From assembly GCF_036632915.2 (NCBI RefSeq), contig NZ_CP155552.1, forward strand, positions 558,001 through 622,000: a stretch of 64,000 nt of DNA. The letters run 5' to 3'. Below the pieces are notes generated by a model. That model did not search any database. It had not been told where the DNA came from and saw nothing but the letters and a program-made list of their open reading frames with translations. Positions 50,616-59,283 of the stretch are shown here, in pieces. A program made the position numbers and the translations under genes. Source of the DNA: Faecalibacterium taiwanense. Its GTDB lineage: Bacteria; Bacillota; Clostridia; Oscillospirales; Ruminococcaceae. The stretch's first letter is position 1. Every line of letters begins with the position of its first letter.

Positions 50616-51290
50616 TTACTTTACAAGGCCGCGCAGCACAACGCGGGCAGTGGAAACATCGGAACCGAGCAGGGTGTCGTAGGCATTCAGGATGTCGCGG
50701 ATGGCCTGCAGGTTGTCCTTGGTCAGGGTGTAGGTCTTGGTGGAGCCGTCTTTGCCGGTAAAGGTGGCGGTGACGCTCTTGGCGGCAAGCCACTCGTTCA
50801 GCCAGCTGGTGCTGTCGTCCATATCGAACAGCTCATAGTCGAACCATGCCTTGAGGTCGTTGTCGTAGCCGCCGATGAACTCTTCATCACAGGTGAAGTC
50901 GTAGTAGTTATCCTCGGTCTCTACCCGAACAGATTTCATGTCCAGCTTTTTATTGCCGAAGTAGGTCATGCCCAGACTGAGATAAACGGTGGGATCATCG
51001 TTGGTAACGAACAGGTAGGGGTACAGGCCGCAGGAGGCCTTTTCCATGCTGGCATCCTCGTAGGGAGAATCGATCTGCCAGCCCTCGGCCTCGCTGTCAT
51101 AGGTGACAGTGAACTTGGACAGGGCAGAGCGCAGCTGTGCCTCCGACACCGCATTGGTCACAGAAATCTCTGCCGGTGTGGCAGTATCCACGGCGGCAGG
51201 GCTCAGGGCAAAGGCGGAGACGCCGCCCATCAGGATGGCGGCGGTGCACAGGCAGGCGGCACCGCGCTTGAACAGTCCGGTCAGTTTCAT
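50616..51290 (-). CDS. Secreted protein of unknown function
   Basis: 224 aa. I chose ATG 51290 (MKLTGLFKRGAACL) because AAAGGAG precedes it. The signal peptide with an Ala-rich hydrophobic core ends near ALSPA. A helical stretch (VSEAQLRSALSKFTV) and a beta-rich domain with acidic loops (SPYEDASMEKASCGLYPYLFVT, DNYYDFTCDEEFIGGYDNDLKAW) follow, with two Cys that could form a disulfide. The C-terminal DGSTKTYTLTKDNLQAIRDIL has alternating strands and a helix. No family recognised. Monocistronic. Confidence 0.75.
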   Translation of the reverse strand: MKLTGLFKRGAACLCTAAILMGGVSAFALSPAAVDTATPAEISVTNAVSEAQLRSALSKFTVTYDSEAEGWQIDSPYEDASMEKASCGLYPYLFVTNDDPTVYLSLGMTYFGNKKLDMKSVRVETEDNYYDFTCDEEFIGGYDNDLKAWFDYELFDMDDSTSWLNEWLAAKSVTATFTGKDGSTKTYTLTKDNLQAIRDILNAYDTLLGSDVSTARVVLRGLVK

Positions 51291-51440
51291 AAGGATCTCC
51301 TTTCGCTTCACAGAAACGCTTTTTCTCTGTCCAGAGCATACCAGATTTTACGGCTCCTGACAGCAAAACGGCATGAATCGCCCCTCAGATGCATCAAAAC
51401 GACCGTTCAGATGGTGTGCAGTGCGGATGAAAACGGCTTC

Positions 51441-53132
51441 TTATACCTGATGGGTCTCCAGCCAGTCGGTCATCTGCTGGGCGATGCCTTTGATGCTGCC
51501 ATCCTCAAAGGGGATCTTCAGCCCGGCAGTTTCCAGCAGCTCGGTGTAGCTGGCCATGCCTGCACGGCGCACAAGGCGCAGATAGCGCTGCCATGCGTCC
51601 TTGTGGTCGGTCAGGCTCAGCAGGAAGAACTGCAGTGCGGCCATGGTGGACAGGCAGTAGTCGATATAGTAGAAGGGGCACTCATAAATGTGCAGCTGAC
51701 GCTGCCAGCCTGCACCGCGGCCATAGAAGGGAAGACCGGCAAAATCGATCCACGGGCGGTACTTCTTTTCCAGCTTGAGCCACTCGGCATTGCGTTCATC
51801 GGGGGTCAGATCCGGGTTCTGGTACATGATGTGCTGGAACTCGTCCACTTCGCATCCGTAAGCAAGGAACACAAAACTGTCCTCGGCGTGCAGCAGGGCG
51901 TATTTGTCGGTGTCCTTGCCAAACAGCAGATGATGCCACGGTGCGGTCAGGAACTCCATGGCCATGGAGTGGATCTCGGCGCTCTCCATGCCGGGACATT
52001 CCAGATCGGCGGGCACTTCGGGATCACGCTCGGCCACATAGCCCTCAAAGGCGTGGCCGCACTCGTGGGTCAGCACGTCCACATCGCCGGAGGTGTTGTT
52101 CCAGTTGGCAAAAATGAAGGGGGCCTTGTAGCTGGGCAGGCTGGTCATGTAGCCGCCGGACATCTTGCCGGGGCGGCTCTCCACATCGAACAGCTCGTTG
52201 TCCTGCATAAAGTCGATGAACTCGGCGGTTTCCGGGCTAAGCTCATGGTACATGGTGCGGGCGGCATCCATACGGGCTTTGTAGCCGGGAATGGGCTTGG
52301 GATTGCCGTCCTTGAACATGATGGGCAGATCGGTGAAGGTGGGGCGGGCAATGCCGGTGCGCTTTGCACGCAGGGCCATCACCTTTTGCAGCTGGGGCAC
52401 CACATCGTTTGCCACCTGATCGCGGAATTTCCGGATCTCCTCCGGGCCGTAGCCGATGCGGTTCATGCGGACGTAGGAGAGCTCACTGTAGTCGTGATAG
52501 CCCATTACCCGGGCCTGTGCATTCAGGTTCTTCACGATCTCGCCGTACAGCTCGTCCAGCTCGGCACGGTGGGCGTCAAAATAACCGGCCTCGGCCTCGT
52601 AGGCGGCGCGGCGCACGGCAGGGTCCAGATCCTCCTTGTAAGGGCCCAGCTGCGGGATGGTGAGCTGTTTGCCGTCCAGCTCCACCAGTGCGCCGCCGTA
52701 GATCTGCTGGTAGCGGCTCACCAGAGCATTGAACTGCTGCTGCAGCTCCACGGTGCGGTCATCCATGCCCAGAACGGCATTCTTCATACCGGCCACACAG
52801 GTGGTGCCGAATTTTTCGGTCAGGGCATCCACATGCGGATTCGCAAGGAAAGCGCGGCTGATCTCTACGCTGGCGTTGGTCACGGCGGGGCCGTTGGCAT
52901 CAAAGAAGTCCTGCTCAGCCTTCCAGTATTCATCGCGGGTGTCGCAGGTGTAGTGGATGTTGGCAAGGTTCGCGGCGGTGTTGTACTCCGCAAAGGCTTC
53001 GCTCTGCTCGTAGTAGAGCCGGACAAGAGCATCGCCGTCCGGTGCGGCAGCGGCCTTTGCGGCCAGCTCTTTGCACCGGGCCAGCAGGGCACCGATGTCC
53101 GGGCGGGTATAGGTCATTTCGTTGAATTTCAT
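51441..53132 (-). CDS. M3-family oligoendopeptidase
   Basis: 563 aa cytoplasmic zinc metallopeptidase. The zinc motif HECGHAFEGY (HExxH) lies near residue 350, with the third ligand Glu in ESAEIHSMAMEF 25 residues further. The surrounding GGYMTSLPSYKAPFIFANW is typical of M3 family PepF-like enzymes. The N-terminal half is helical. It trims short peptides in the cytoplasm. I chose ATG 53132 (MKFNEMTY) with AAAGGAA upstream. Monocistronic. Confidence 0.92.
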   Translation of the reverse strand: MKFNEMTYTRPDIGALLARCKELAAKAAAAPDGDALVRLYYEQSEAFAEYNTAANLANIHYTCDTRDEYWKAEQDFFDANGPAVTNASVEISRAFLANPHVDALTEKFGTTCVAGMKNAVLGMDDRTVELQQQFNALVSRYQQIYGGALVELDGKQLTIPQLGPYKEDLDPAVRRAAYEAEAGYFDAHRAELDELYGEIVKNLNAQARVMGYHDYSELSYVRMNRIGYGPEEIRKFRDQVANDVVPQLQKVMALRAKRTGIARPTFTDLPIMFKDGNPKPIPGYKARMDAARTMYHELSPETAEFIDFMQDNELFDVESRPGKMSGGYMTSLPSYKAPFIFANWNNTSGDVDVLTHECGHAFEGYVAERDPEVPADLECPGMESAEIHSMAMEFLTAPWHHLLFGKDTDKYALLHAEDSFVFLAYGCEVDEFQHIMYQNPDLTPDERNAEWLKLEKKYRPWIDFAGLPFYGRGAGWQRQLHIYECPFYYIDYCLSTMAALQFFLLSLTDHKDAWQRYLRLVRRAGMASYTELLETAGLKIPFEDGSIKGIAQQMTDWLETHQV

Positions 53133-53296
53133 TGGGAAACATTCCTTTCCGGGAGAAGACTCCATATTTAAGGTTAAACCCATCTTACCACGTTATGCGG
53201 CAAATGAAAAGGGGACACAGGCCAAAACCCGGCAGATGCTATGCACAACTGCTAAAATTTGACGATGCGGTTTGGCAAAGTTGTCTGTGCAGGCGG

Positions 53297-53325
53297 TTGC
53301 ATGGCTGCGGCAAAAGGACTATAAT
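53297..53325 (+). promoter_or_regulatory. Promoter of the folT-folC unit
   Basis: TTGCAT (53297-53302), 17 bp, TATAAT (53320-53325). Transcription would start about 10-15 nt before the THF aptamer. Confidence 0.8.
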
Positions 53326-53336
53326 AAAACCATCAA

Positions 53337-53427
53337 CAGAGTAAGACCATGTGCGTTAAGTGCCGCATCAACGGGGAGTTGTGCTGTGGACGAAGGCGTA
53401 CCCGCGGTGCATGGTCTGCATCCCGCT
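53337..53427 (+). promoter_or_regulatory. Tetrahydrofolate (THF) riboswitch
   Basis: P1 arms GACCATG (53345-53351) and CATGGTC (53410-53416) enclose GCGTTAAGTG, GGGGAGTTG, ACGAAGGC and CCGCGGTG in order. These match the conserved THF-I aptamer core. The genes it controls, a folate S component and FolC, agree with THF sensing. Confidence 0.9.
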
Positions 53428-53493
53428 GCTGCATGGACTTGGGTGCAGGCGAGACGGCTTGCGTCCCGCCCGGAAGTGAAAGTTGTTGGATTC

Positions 53494-53535
53494 ACGCCCT
53501 CCTTTGTGCGGTTTGTCACAGGGAGGGCGTTTTTG
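53494..53535 (+). terminator. Attenuator terminator of the THF riboswitch
   Basis: ACGCCCTCC pairs with GGAGGGCGT, followed by TTTTTGTTT. It ends 50 nt before the folT start. Confidence 0.82.
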
Positions 53536-53585
53536 TTTGTGCAGACCGCCCGCCCGGTATTCCTTTTGCAAGGAGGACAGTTGAT

Positions 53586-54098
53586 ATGAACAACTCGAAA
53601 AATTCCGTCCGTACGCTCACCATGCTGGCCTTGCTGGTGGCAATGAGCATCGTGTTCAGCTGGGTGCTGAGCATCTCCACCGGCTTTGTGCGGTTCAATC
53701 TGGGCAGCCTGCCGGTGCTGCTGGCAGCGCTGCTGTTCGGCCCCGGTGCCGGCTTTGCCGTGGGCGCCGTGGCCGATATGATCGGCGGCGTGCTGGCAGG
53801 CTACGCCATCAACCCGCTCATCACGCTGGGCGCGGGTGCCATTGGTCTGGTGGCGGGGCTTGCATGGCAGAAGCTGCCCGGGCTGCGCACCGGCCTGCGG
53901 CTGCAGATCAGCGTGCTGCTGGGACACTTTGTGGGTTCCATGGTCATCACCTCGCTGGCACTGCGCATCTTCTACGGCTACCCGTGGGCAACGCTGGCAG
54001 TGCGCATCCCCAATGCACTGATCCTGGCTGCGGTGAACACTGTGCTGCTGCGCATCCTGCTGGAGAACCGTACCCTGATGAAGATGGTGAAAAAGTAA
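53586..54098 (+). CDS. folT: ECF transporter S component for folate (FolT-like)
   Basis: 170 aa integral membrane protein with about six hydrophobic helices, no ATPase. S-component features are MLALLVAMSIVFSWVLSISTGFVRFNLGSLPVLLAALLFGPGAGFAVGAVADMIGG, with the conserved RFNLGSLP and GAVADMIG segments that bind substrate. It works with a shared energising module (EcfT/A) not in this window. Folate is inferred from the THF riboswitch and the adjacent folC, 14 bp downstream. ATG 53586 has AAGGAGG about 8 nt upstream; the longer reading passes through the riboswitch. Confidence 0.88.
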   Translation: MNNSKNSVRTLTMLALLVAMSIVFSWVLSISTGFVRFNLGSLPVLLAALLFGPGAGFAVGAVADMIGGVLAGYAINPLITLGAGAIGLVAGLAWQKLPGLRTGLRLQISVLLGHFVGSMVITSLALRIFYGYPWATLAVRIPNALILAAVNTVLLRILLENRTLMKMVKK

Positions 54099-54112
54099 AA
54101 AGAGGCATTACA

Positions 54113-55387
54113 ATGAATTACGAACAGGCAATGGAATACATCCATGCGGTCCAGTGGGCCGGCCACAAGCCCGGCCTGACGCGCACCCGCACCCTGCTGG
54201 CCGCACTGGGCGACCCGCACAAACAGCTCAGATTCGTGCATGTTGCAGGCACCAACGGCAAGGGCAGCACCGCCTCCATGATGGCGTCCTGCCTGCAGGC
54301 CGCGGGCTATCGGGTGGGCCTGTACACCTCGCCCTTCATCAACCGCTTCAACGAGCGCATCCAGATCAACGGCGTGCAGATCCCGGATGAAGAGCTGGTG
54401 AAACTAGTGGAGCAGGTAAAGCCCGCCGCCGATGCCATGGAAGATGTGCCCACCGAGTTTGAGATCATCACGGCGCTTGGGATGCTCTATTTTGCCCAGC
54501 AGAAATGTGAGATCGTGGTGCTGGAGGTGGGCCTTGGCGGCACGCTGGATTCCACCAACGTCATTGATGCCCCGGAGTGCGCAGTCATCACGGCACTGGG
54601 TATGGATCATGTGAAGGAGCTTGGCCCCACTCTTGCGGACATTGCCGCCGCCAAGGCGGGGATCATCAAGGAAGAGTGCCCGGTGGTGAGCTACGGCGGC
54701 GTGCCGGAGGCAGATATTGTTATCCGCCGCGTCTGTGCTGAAAAGCATGCCGAGCTGACTGAGGTGGATTTCAGCAGGCTGAAGTACGAGGGCGGCAGCC
54801 TTGACGCGGTGGAGTTCGACTTTGACGGCCTGACGGATGTGCACCTGCCCCTGATCGGCAGCTACCAGCCGCGAAATGCGGCGCTGGCTATCACGGCTCT
54901 GCGGGTGATGCGTGCCCATGGCTGGAACATTCCGGAAAGCGCCATCCGTACTGGTCTTGAAACGGTCAGCTGGCCGGGCCGGTTCGAGCTGCTGCGGCAC
55001 GCGCCCGCGTTTCTGCTGGACGGCAGCCACAACGCCCACGGAATGCGTGCCACGGTGCAGAGCCTGAGAGACCGCTTCCCCGGGCAGAAGTTCGTTTTTC
55101 TGGTCAGCATCATGGCAGACAAGGATGTGGACCAGATGCTCAGCCTGCTGGCACCGCTGGCGGTGCGGTTCGTCACGGTGGCGGCGCACACGCCGCGCTC
55201 CATGCCTGCCGAAACCCTGGCAGAACACATCCGGGCCTATGGCTGCAGGGCGGAAGCGGCAGCTTCCATTGAAGCGGGCGTGGCCCGGGCGGTGGAGCTG
55301 GGCGGCGAAGGCCCGGTGTGCGCACTGGGCACGCTGTATTTCTCTGGCGATGTGCGGAAGGCGTTTGCGGAACTTGTGAAGGGCTGA
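54113..55387 (+). CDS. folC: Folylpolyglutamate synthase / dihydrofolate synthase FolC
   Basis: 424 aa Mur-ligase-like enzyme that adds glutamate to folates. ATP loop VAGTNGKGSTASMMAS near residue 46, SPFINRFNERIQING, EVGLGGTLDSTNVI, and AITALGMDHVKELG. The C-terminal domain has LLDGSHNAHGMRAT. AGAGG lies before ATG 54113. Together with folT it forms the THF-riboswitch operon. A family A element follows at its stop codon. Confidence 0.95.
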   Translation: MNYEQAMEYIHAVQWAGHKPGLTRTRTLLAALGDPHKQLRFVHVAGTNGKGSTASMMASCLQAAGYRVGLYTSPFINRFNERIQINGVQIPDEELVKLVEQVKPAADAMEDVPTEFEIITALGMLYFAQQKCEIVVLEVGLGGTLDSTNVIDAPECAVITALGMDHVKELGPTLADIAAAKAGIIKEECPVVSYGGVPEADIVIRRVCAEKHAELTEVDFSRLKYEGGSLDAVEFDFDGLTDVHLPLIGSYQPRNAALAITALRVMRAHGWNIPESAIRTGLETVSWPGRFELLRHAPAFLLDGSHNAHGMRATVQSLRDRFPGQKFVFLVSIMADKDVDQMLSLLAPLAVRFVTVAAHTPRSMPAETLAEHIRAYGCRAEAAASIEAGVARAVELGGEGPVCALGTLYFSGDVRKAFAELVKG

Positions 55388-55388
55388 A

Positions 55389-55493
55389 GATTTAAAATGG
55401 CTCCGCGTGCGCTGCGCCATCATCAGCGGAAAAATATTTTTATATTTGCAAATCAGGAAAATCTGCGGATTTTCCTGATTTGCTTTTTCACGG
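55389..55493 (+). repeat. 3'-end element family A, copy 5 (terminator of folC)
   Basis: Starts right after the folC stop. Module 1 is AAATGGCTCCGCG..CGCGCCAT..CAGCGGAAA. The terminator has 16-bp perfect arms 55448-55463 and 55468-55483 around a TGCG loop and a TTTTTCACGG tail. Confidence 0.8.
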
Positions 55494-55854
55494 TAAGAGC
55501 CGTAACGGCTGACGGCATCTTGCTGCTGTCAGCCTGCGGCTGTCGCGCAGCGGATAAAGCGAAAGCTTGCCCGCACGGCTTGTCGCGTAAGCGACTTTAA
55601 ATCGGCGGAACACAAAAAATCCTTTAGCGAAGCGACTTGGATTTTTTGTATGGAGCCCAACAGCTTTGGGGTCTGAAAGGGGCGAGCAGCCCCTTTCTCG
55701 TTGCGGGGTGGGTGGAGTCCAGAGGCAGGGAGGGGGGACTCGAAACACCCCTCCCTGCCTCTGGCCCAGCGGAGCGTCCCCGGCGGCGATGATTTTTATA
55801 AAAGCTATGAAGCCTGTCCCACGCGACTGCTCTCTGCACAAGAAGCAACTTTTT
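55494..55854. other. Non-coding region with a series of perfect hairpins
   Basis: No convincing protein gene on either strand. In order it holds AGCCGT/ACGGCT (55498-55510), GTCGC/GCGAC (55582-55595), a 10-bp CAAAAAATCC/GGATTTTTTG stem (55613-55648), a 9-bp GAAAGGGGC/GCCCCTTTC stem (55675-55697), and a 17-bp perfect stem (55719-55735 with 55748-55764). Five hairpins in 270 bases suggest a structured RNA or a repeat element. Confidence 0.5.
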
Positions 55855-55957
55855 CTGTGAAAAAGCAAACAAGCCAGCTCCGCAGGGCTGGCTTATTTGC
55901 AATAAAAAATAATTTTCCGCTAAAAATGCCCAGAGTGAAACGGAGGGCATTTAAATG
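55855..55957 (-). repeat. 3'-end element family A, copy 3
   Basis: Same two modules, read on the minus strand from 55957. The terminator stem pairs GCAAATAAGCCAGC with GCTGGCTTGTTTGC around CCTGCGGA, tail TTTTTCACAG. No clear gene ends here; a second terminator (55981-56023) lies just upstream. Confidence 0.7.
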
Positions 55958-55980
55958 GTTAGGCCTGCGATAGCACAGAC

Positions 55981-56023
55981 AAAAAGAAAAAGCGGTGACT
56001 CGTGCAGGTTGAGTCATCGCTTT
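55981..56023 (-). terminator. Terminator-like hairpin, minus strand
   Basis: AAAAGCGATGACTC pairs with GAGTCACCGCTTTT (one wobble), followed on the minus strand by TTCTTTTT. It implies minus-strand transcription from the 56.0-56.2 kb region, but I see no gene to end. Confidence 0.55.
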
Positions 56024-56353
56024 TCTTGCCCCTTGCGGGGCAGGCAGGGTAAATGATAAGAAGGTAAATGAAGAAAATAGCAATTTTAAGAACAAAGGCT
56101 TTGTGCTGAGCGAAGAACCGCTCGTAGAAGCTCATGTATCCAACGTAATGCCTTTGTTGGATACAACATACCACTTTTTTGGAAGAATTACAAGCCCTTT
56201 TTTCGATTTTTCACCAATAAACGTGCGAAAAATCGCATTTTTGGAGAAACGCACAAATTCAACGAGAAGTTCCCGGCAAACTGACGAACAAGCATAAAAA
56301 TGAGCCGGTGCGGCCCAGAACGGCGGCAAAAAAGACGCAGAATGCGACAGTTC
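56024..56353. other. Gene-free region upstream of the MATE gene
   Basis: It holds a 10-bp hairpin TGTATCCAAC/GTTGGATACA (56135-56165) and a small TGCGA/TCGCA stem followed by TTTTT near 56224-56241. No gene I can support. Confidence 0.4.
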
Positions 56354-56382
56354 TTTACAAGAACCGGTCCGTGTGCTAAGAT
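56354..56382 (+). promoter_or_regulatory. Promoter of the MATE gene
   Basis: TTTACA (56354-56359), 17 bp, TAAGAT (56377-56382). Confidence 0.55.
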
Positions 56383-56469
56383 GAATACATTCAATGGGAA
56401 GTCTGCCCTGCGAAGGGTGGGCGTATGTGTCCGAGCGGGATGGCCCGGCACGGGGAAAGGAGCATATCA

Positions 56470-57846
56470 ATGGAAAATCAGGCGGTGAGCGGAACAAAAA
56501 AGCCGCTCTTCGGAGGGCGGAAGCCGCTGTTCACACAAAAGGAACTGCTGCTGCTGACCGGCCCGCTGCTGGTGGAGCAGCTGCTGGAAGTGACCGTGGG
56601 TATGGCCGATACCATGATGGTGTCCCGCTGCGGCGAAGCGGCCATTTCCGGTGTCAGCCTTGTGGACATGATCAACAACCTCATCATCGTGCTGTTTGCG
56701 GCGCTGGCCACTGGCGGCGCAGTGGTGGTAAGCCAGTTTTTGGGTGCGCGGGAGCAGAAGGAGGCCGATGCAAGCTCTGGCCAGCTGCTTTTGCTCAGCG
56801 GTGTGTTCGGGTTGCTGGTGGGTGCATTCTGCTTTGTTCTGGCCCGGCCCATGATCCGGCTGTTCTACGGTGCCATCGAGGCCGATGTGCTGGATGCCAG
56901 CGTGCTGTACCTGCGCATCATCGCCATCAGTTATCCGTTTCTGGCACTGTATAACGGCGGTGCGGCACTGTTCCGCAGCATGGGCAACTCCAAGATCTCC
57001 ATGCAGATCAGCTTTTTGATGAACGTGATCAACATTGTGGGCAACGCAGTGTGCATCTTCGGATTTAAAATGGGCGTAGACGGTGTTGCATGGCCCAGCG
57101 TGCTGTCTCGTGTGGTGGCAGCGGCCCTTATCCTGCGCAAGTGCTACCAGAAGGGCAATGCCATCACGGTGCCCAAGACCACCCGGCTGGATGCAAAGAT
57201 GACAAAGCGCATTCTGGGCATCGGCATCCCGTCCGCCTTTGAGAACAGCCTGTTCGAGGCCGGACGCATTCTGGTGGTGAGCATGATCTCCACCTTCGGC
57301 ACAGTGCAGATCGCAGCAAACGCCGTGGCAAACAATCTGGACGGCATGGGCGTGATCCCCGGCAAGGCCCTCAGCCTTGCCATGATCACGGTGGTGGGCC
57401 GCTGCATCGGTGCGCGGGACGACGAGCAGGCTGTTTATTATACCCGCAAGCTGACGGTGTGGTCTTACATCGCAATGGGGCTTTCCAACGGTGCCATCCT
57501 GCTGTTTTTGCACAAGCTCATCGGCATCTACGCGCTGTCCGGTGAGACGATGGTGCTTTCTGAGCTGCTGGTACGTATCCATGCAGGCTTTGCCATCCTG
57601 CTGTGGACCCTGTCCTTCGTGCTGCCCAACGCCCTGCGTGCAGCCAACGATGTGAAGTTCACCATGATCGTGTCCATCCTGAGCATGGCGGTGTGGCGGC
57701 TGGGCTTCAGCTACCTGCTGTGCGTGCGCATGGGCTGGGGCGCTGTGGGCGTGTGGATCGCAATGATCATTGACTGGGTTTGCCGCGTGACATGCTTTGT
57801 GCTCCGCTTCCGCAGCGGTGTATGGAAAACCAAATATCAGGCATAA
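56470..57846 (+). CDS. MATE-family efflux transporter
   Basis: 458 aa, twelve TM helices in two homologous halves. N-terminal half begins LLLLTGPLLVEQLLEVTVGMADTMMVS, as in MATE/NorM proteins, and the second half has the matching GIPSAFENSLFEAGRILVVSMIS. It exports cationic drugs or metabolites in exchange for Na or H. I chose ATG 56470 (MENQAVSG) because AAAGGAG precedes it. It reads with the exonuclease gene (19 bp downstream) and possibly the following ones. The substrate is not known. Confidence 0.92.
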   Translation: MENQAVSGTKKPLFGGRKPLFTQKELLLLTGPLLVEQLLEVTVGMADTMMVSRCGEAAISGVSLVDMINNLIIVLFAALATGGAVVVSQFLGAREQKEADASSGQLLLLSGVFGLLVGAFCFVLARPMIRLFYGAIEADVLDASVLYLRIIAISYPFLALYNGGAALFRSMGNSKISMQISFLMNVINIVGNAVCIFGFKMGVDGVAWPSVLSRVVAAALILRKCYQKGNAITVPKTTRLDAKMTKRILGIGIPSAFENSLFEAGRILVVSMISTFGTVQIAANAVANNLDGMGVIPGKALSLAMITVVGRCIGARDDEQAVYYTRKLTVWSYIAMGLSNGAILLFLHKLIGIYALSGETMVLSELLVRIHAGFAILLWTLSFVLPNALRAANDVKFTMIVSILSMAVWRLGFSYLLCVRMGWGAVGVWIAMIIDWVCRVTCFVLRFRSGVWKTKYQA

Positions 57847-57865
57847 CATAAAGAGGAGTATACTT

Positions 57866-58618
57866 ATGAAACTGATCAGCTGGAACGTCAACGGCCTGCG
57901 CGCCTGCCTGACCCATGGCTTTGCCGAGAGCTTTGCGGCTCTGGATGCCGATATCTTTTCGGTGCAGGAGACCAAGATGCAGCCCGGTCAGGCGGATTTT
58001 GCGCCGGATGGCTACACCGAGTATACCTATTCTGCCGAGAAGAAGGGCTACTCCGGCACGGCCTGCTGGTGCCGTGAGCAGCCGCTGACCGTGACCGCCG
58101 GCATCGGCATTGAGCAGCACGACCACGAGGGCCGTGTGCTCACGCTGGAATACCCGGGGTTCTGGCTGGTGAACTGCTATACCCCCAACAGTCAGGATGG
58201 GCTGAAGCGTCTGGACTACCGCATGGAGTGGGAGGATGCCTTCCGTGCCTACCTGCTGGCACTGGACGCAAAAAAGCCGGTGATCCTGTGCGGCGATCTG
58301 AATGTTGCCCATAGAGAGATCGACATCAAGAACGACAAGACCAACCACATGAGCGCAGGCTTTACCGATCAGGAGCGCGGCAAAATGACCGAACTGCTGG
58401 ACGCAGGCTTTGCCGACAGCTTCCGCGTGCTGCACCCGGATGAGGTGAAGTACAGCTGGTGGAGCTACCGCTTCCACGCCCGCGAGAAGAATGCGGGCTG
58501 GCGCATCGATTACTTCATCGTGTCCCGCCGCATTGCCGATAAGATCCGCGCGGCGGAGATCCACAACGAGATCTTCGGCTCAGACCACTGCCCGGTGGAG
58601 CTGGACATTGACCTGTAA
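57866..58618 (+). CDS. xth: Exodeoxyribonuclease III
   Basis: 250 aa AP endonuclease / 3'-5' exonuclease. MKLISWNVNGLRA, VQETKMQ (metal Glu), GYSGTACW, CGDLNVAHREIDI, and the C-terminal WRIDYFIVS plus FGSDHCPVEL with catalytic Asp/His. It repairs abasic sites in DNA. AGAGGAG lies before ATG 57866. Follows the MATE gene by 19 bp. Confidence 0.95.
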   Translation: MKLISWNVNGLRACLTHGFAESFAALDADIFSVQETKMQPGQADFAPDGYTEYTYSAEKKGYSGTACWCREQPLTVTAGIGIEQHDHEGRVLTLEYPGFWLVNCYTPNSQDGLKRLDYRMEWEDAFRAYLLALDAKKPVILCGDLNVAHREIDIKNDKTNHMSAGFTDQERGKMTELLDAGFADSFRVLHPDEVKYSWWSYRFHAREKNAGWRIDYFIVSRRIADKIRAAEIHNEIFGSDHCPVELDIDL

Positions 58619-58669
58619 CCTGTAAAAAAATGCCTGCTCTCCCGGAAAGAGCAGGAAAAAGGAGACTCT

Positions 58670-59155
58670 ATGCTCAAAAGCTATCTGCTGGTATTTTTTG
58701 TTTCCATGGTGCCGCTCATTGAACTGCGCGGAGCCATCCCCATCGGGCTTGGCATGGGCCTGCCCATCCTGCCCACCTATCTGGTGTGCGTGGTGGGCAA
58801 CATGATCCCGGTGCCGTTCATCTATCTGTTTGCACGCAAATTCCTGATCTGGGGCTACCACAAGCCCCTTATCGGGCCAATCTGCAAGTTCTGCATCGTC
58901 AAGGGCGAGAAAGGCGGCCGCGCACTGGAAGCCAAGGCGGGCCGCGGCCTTGTGGTGGCGCTGCTGCTGTTCGTGGGTATCCCGCTGCCGGGCACCGGCG
59001 CGTGGACCGGGACGCTGGCGGGCTCGATCCTGGATATGAAGTTCAAGGACGTGGTCAAGGCCTGCATGGGCGGCGTGCTGCTGGCGGGCATCATCATGGG
59101 TCTGGCCAGCGCGGGCCTGCTGGGTGCGCTGAGCACCCTGTTCTCGGTGGGCTGA
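58670..59155 (+). CDS. Small multidrug-export-like membrane protein (COG2426 type)
   Basis: 161 aa with about four hydrophobic helices. Family features are VSMVPLIELRGAIPIGLGMGLP near the N-terminus, GNMIPVPFIYLFARK, and GIPLPGTGAWTGTLAG, which recall the DedA-related 'small multi-drug export' group. Transport function is annotated by inference in that family and is not proven. AAAGGAGAC lies before ATG 58670. A CCTGCTCT/AGAGCAGG hairpin lies in the 51-bp gap after the exonuclease gene. Confidence 0.85.
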   Translation: MLKSYLLVFFVSMVPLIELRGAIPIGLGMGLPILPTYLVCVVGNMIPVPFIYLFARKFLIWGYHKPLIGPICKFCIVKGEKGGRALEAKAGRGLVVALLLFVGIPLPGTGAWTGTLAGSILDMKFKDVVKACMGGVLLAGIIMGLASAGLLGALSTLFSVG

Positions 59156-59188
59156 GAAAAAAGACTGCGTTCCGGCAAAGAACAACAA

Positions 59189-59219
59189 TTGACAATGGCA
59201 TTTTGCCGCCGAGTATGCT
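59189..59219 (+). promoter_or_regulatory. Possible promoter of the dipeptidase gene
   Basis: TTGACA (59189-59194), 19 bp, TATGCT (59214-59219). The spacer is a little long. Confidence 0.45.
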
Positions 59220-59283
59220 AAAATAAAAAAGTGTTTTGAAACCGGCGGCGAAAAGCTGCCGGACAGAAAGGAACGATAAGATC

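Noticed and set aside
55488..55868. 126-aa minus-strand reading in the hairpin region
   Set aside because: It runs through several perfect palindromes, its residues reflect the repeats, and there is no ribosome site.
55959..56174. Possible 71-aa minus-strand peptide with a hydrophobic segment (toxin-like)
   Set aside because: A terminator hairpin (55981-56023) lies within the reading and no ribosome site precedes the start, so it is probably not translated.
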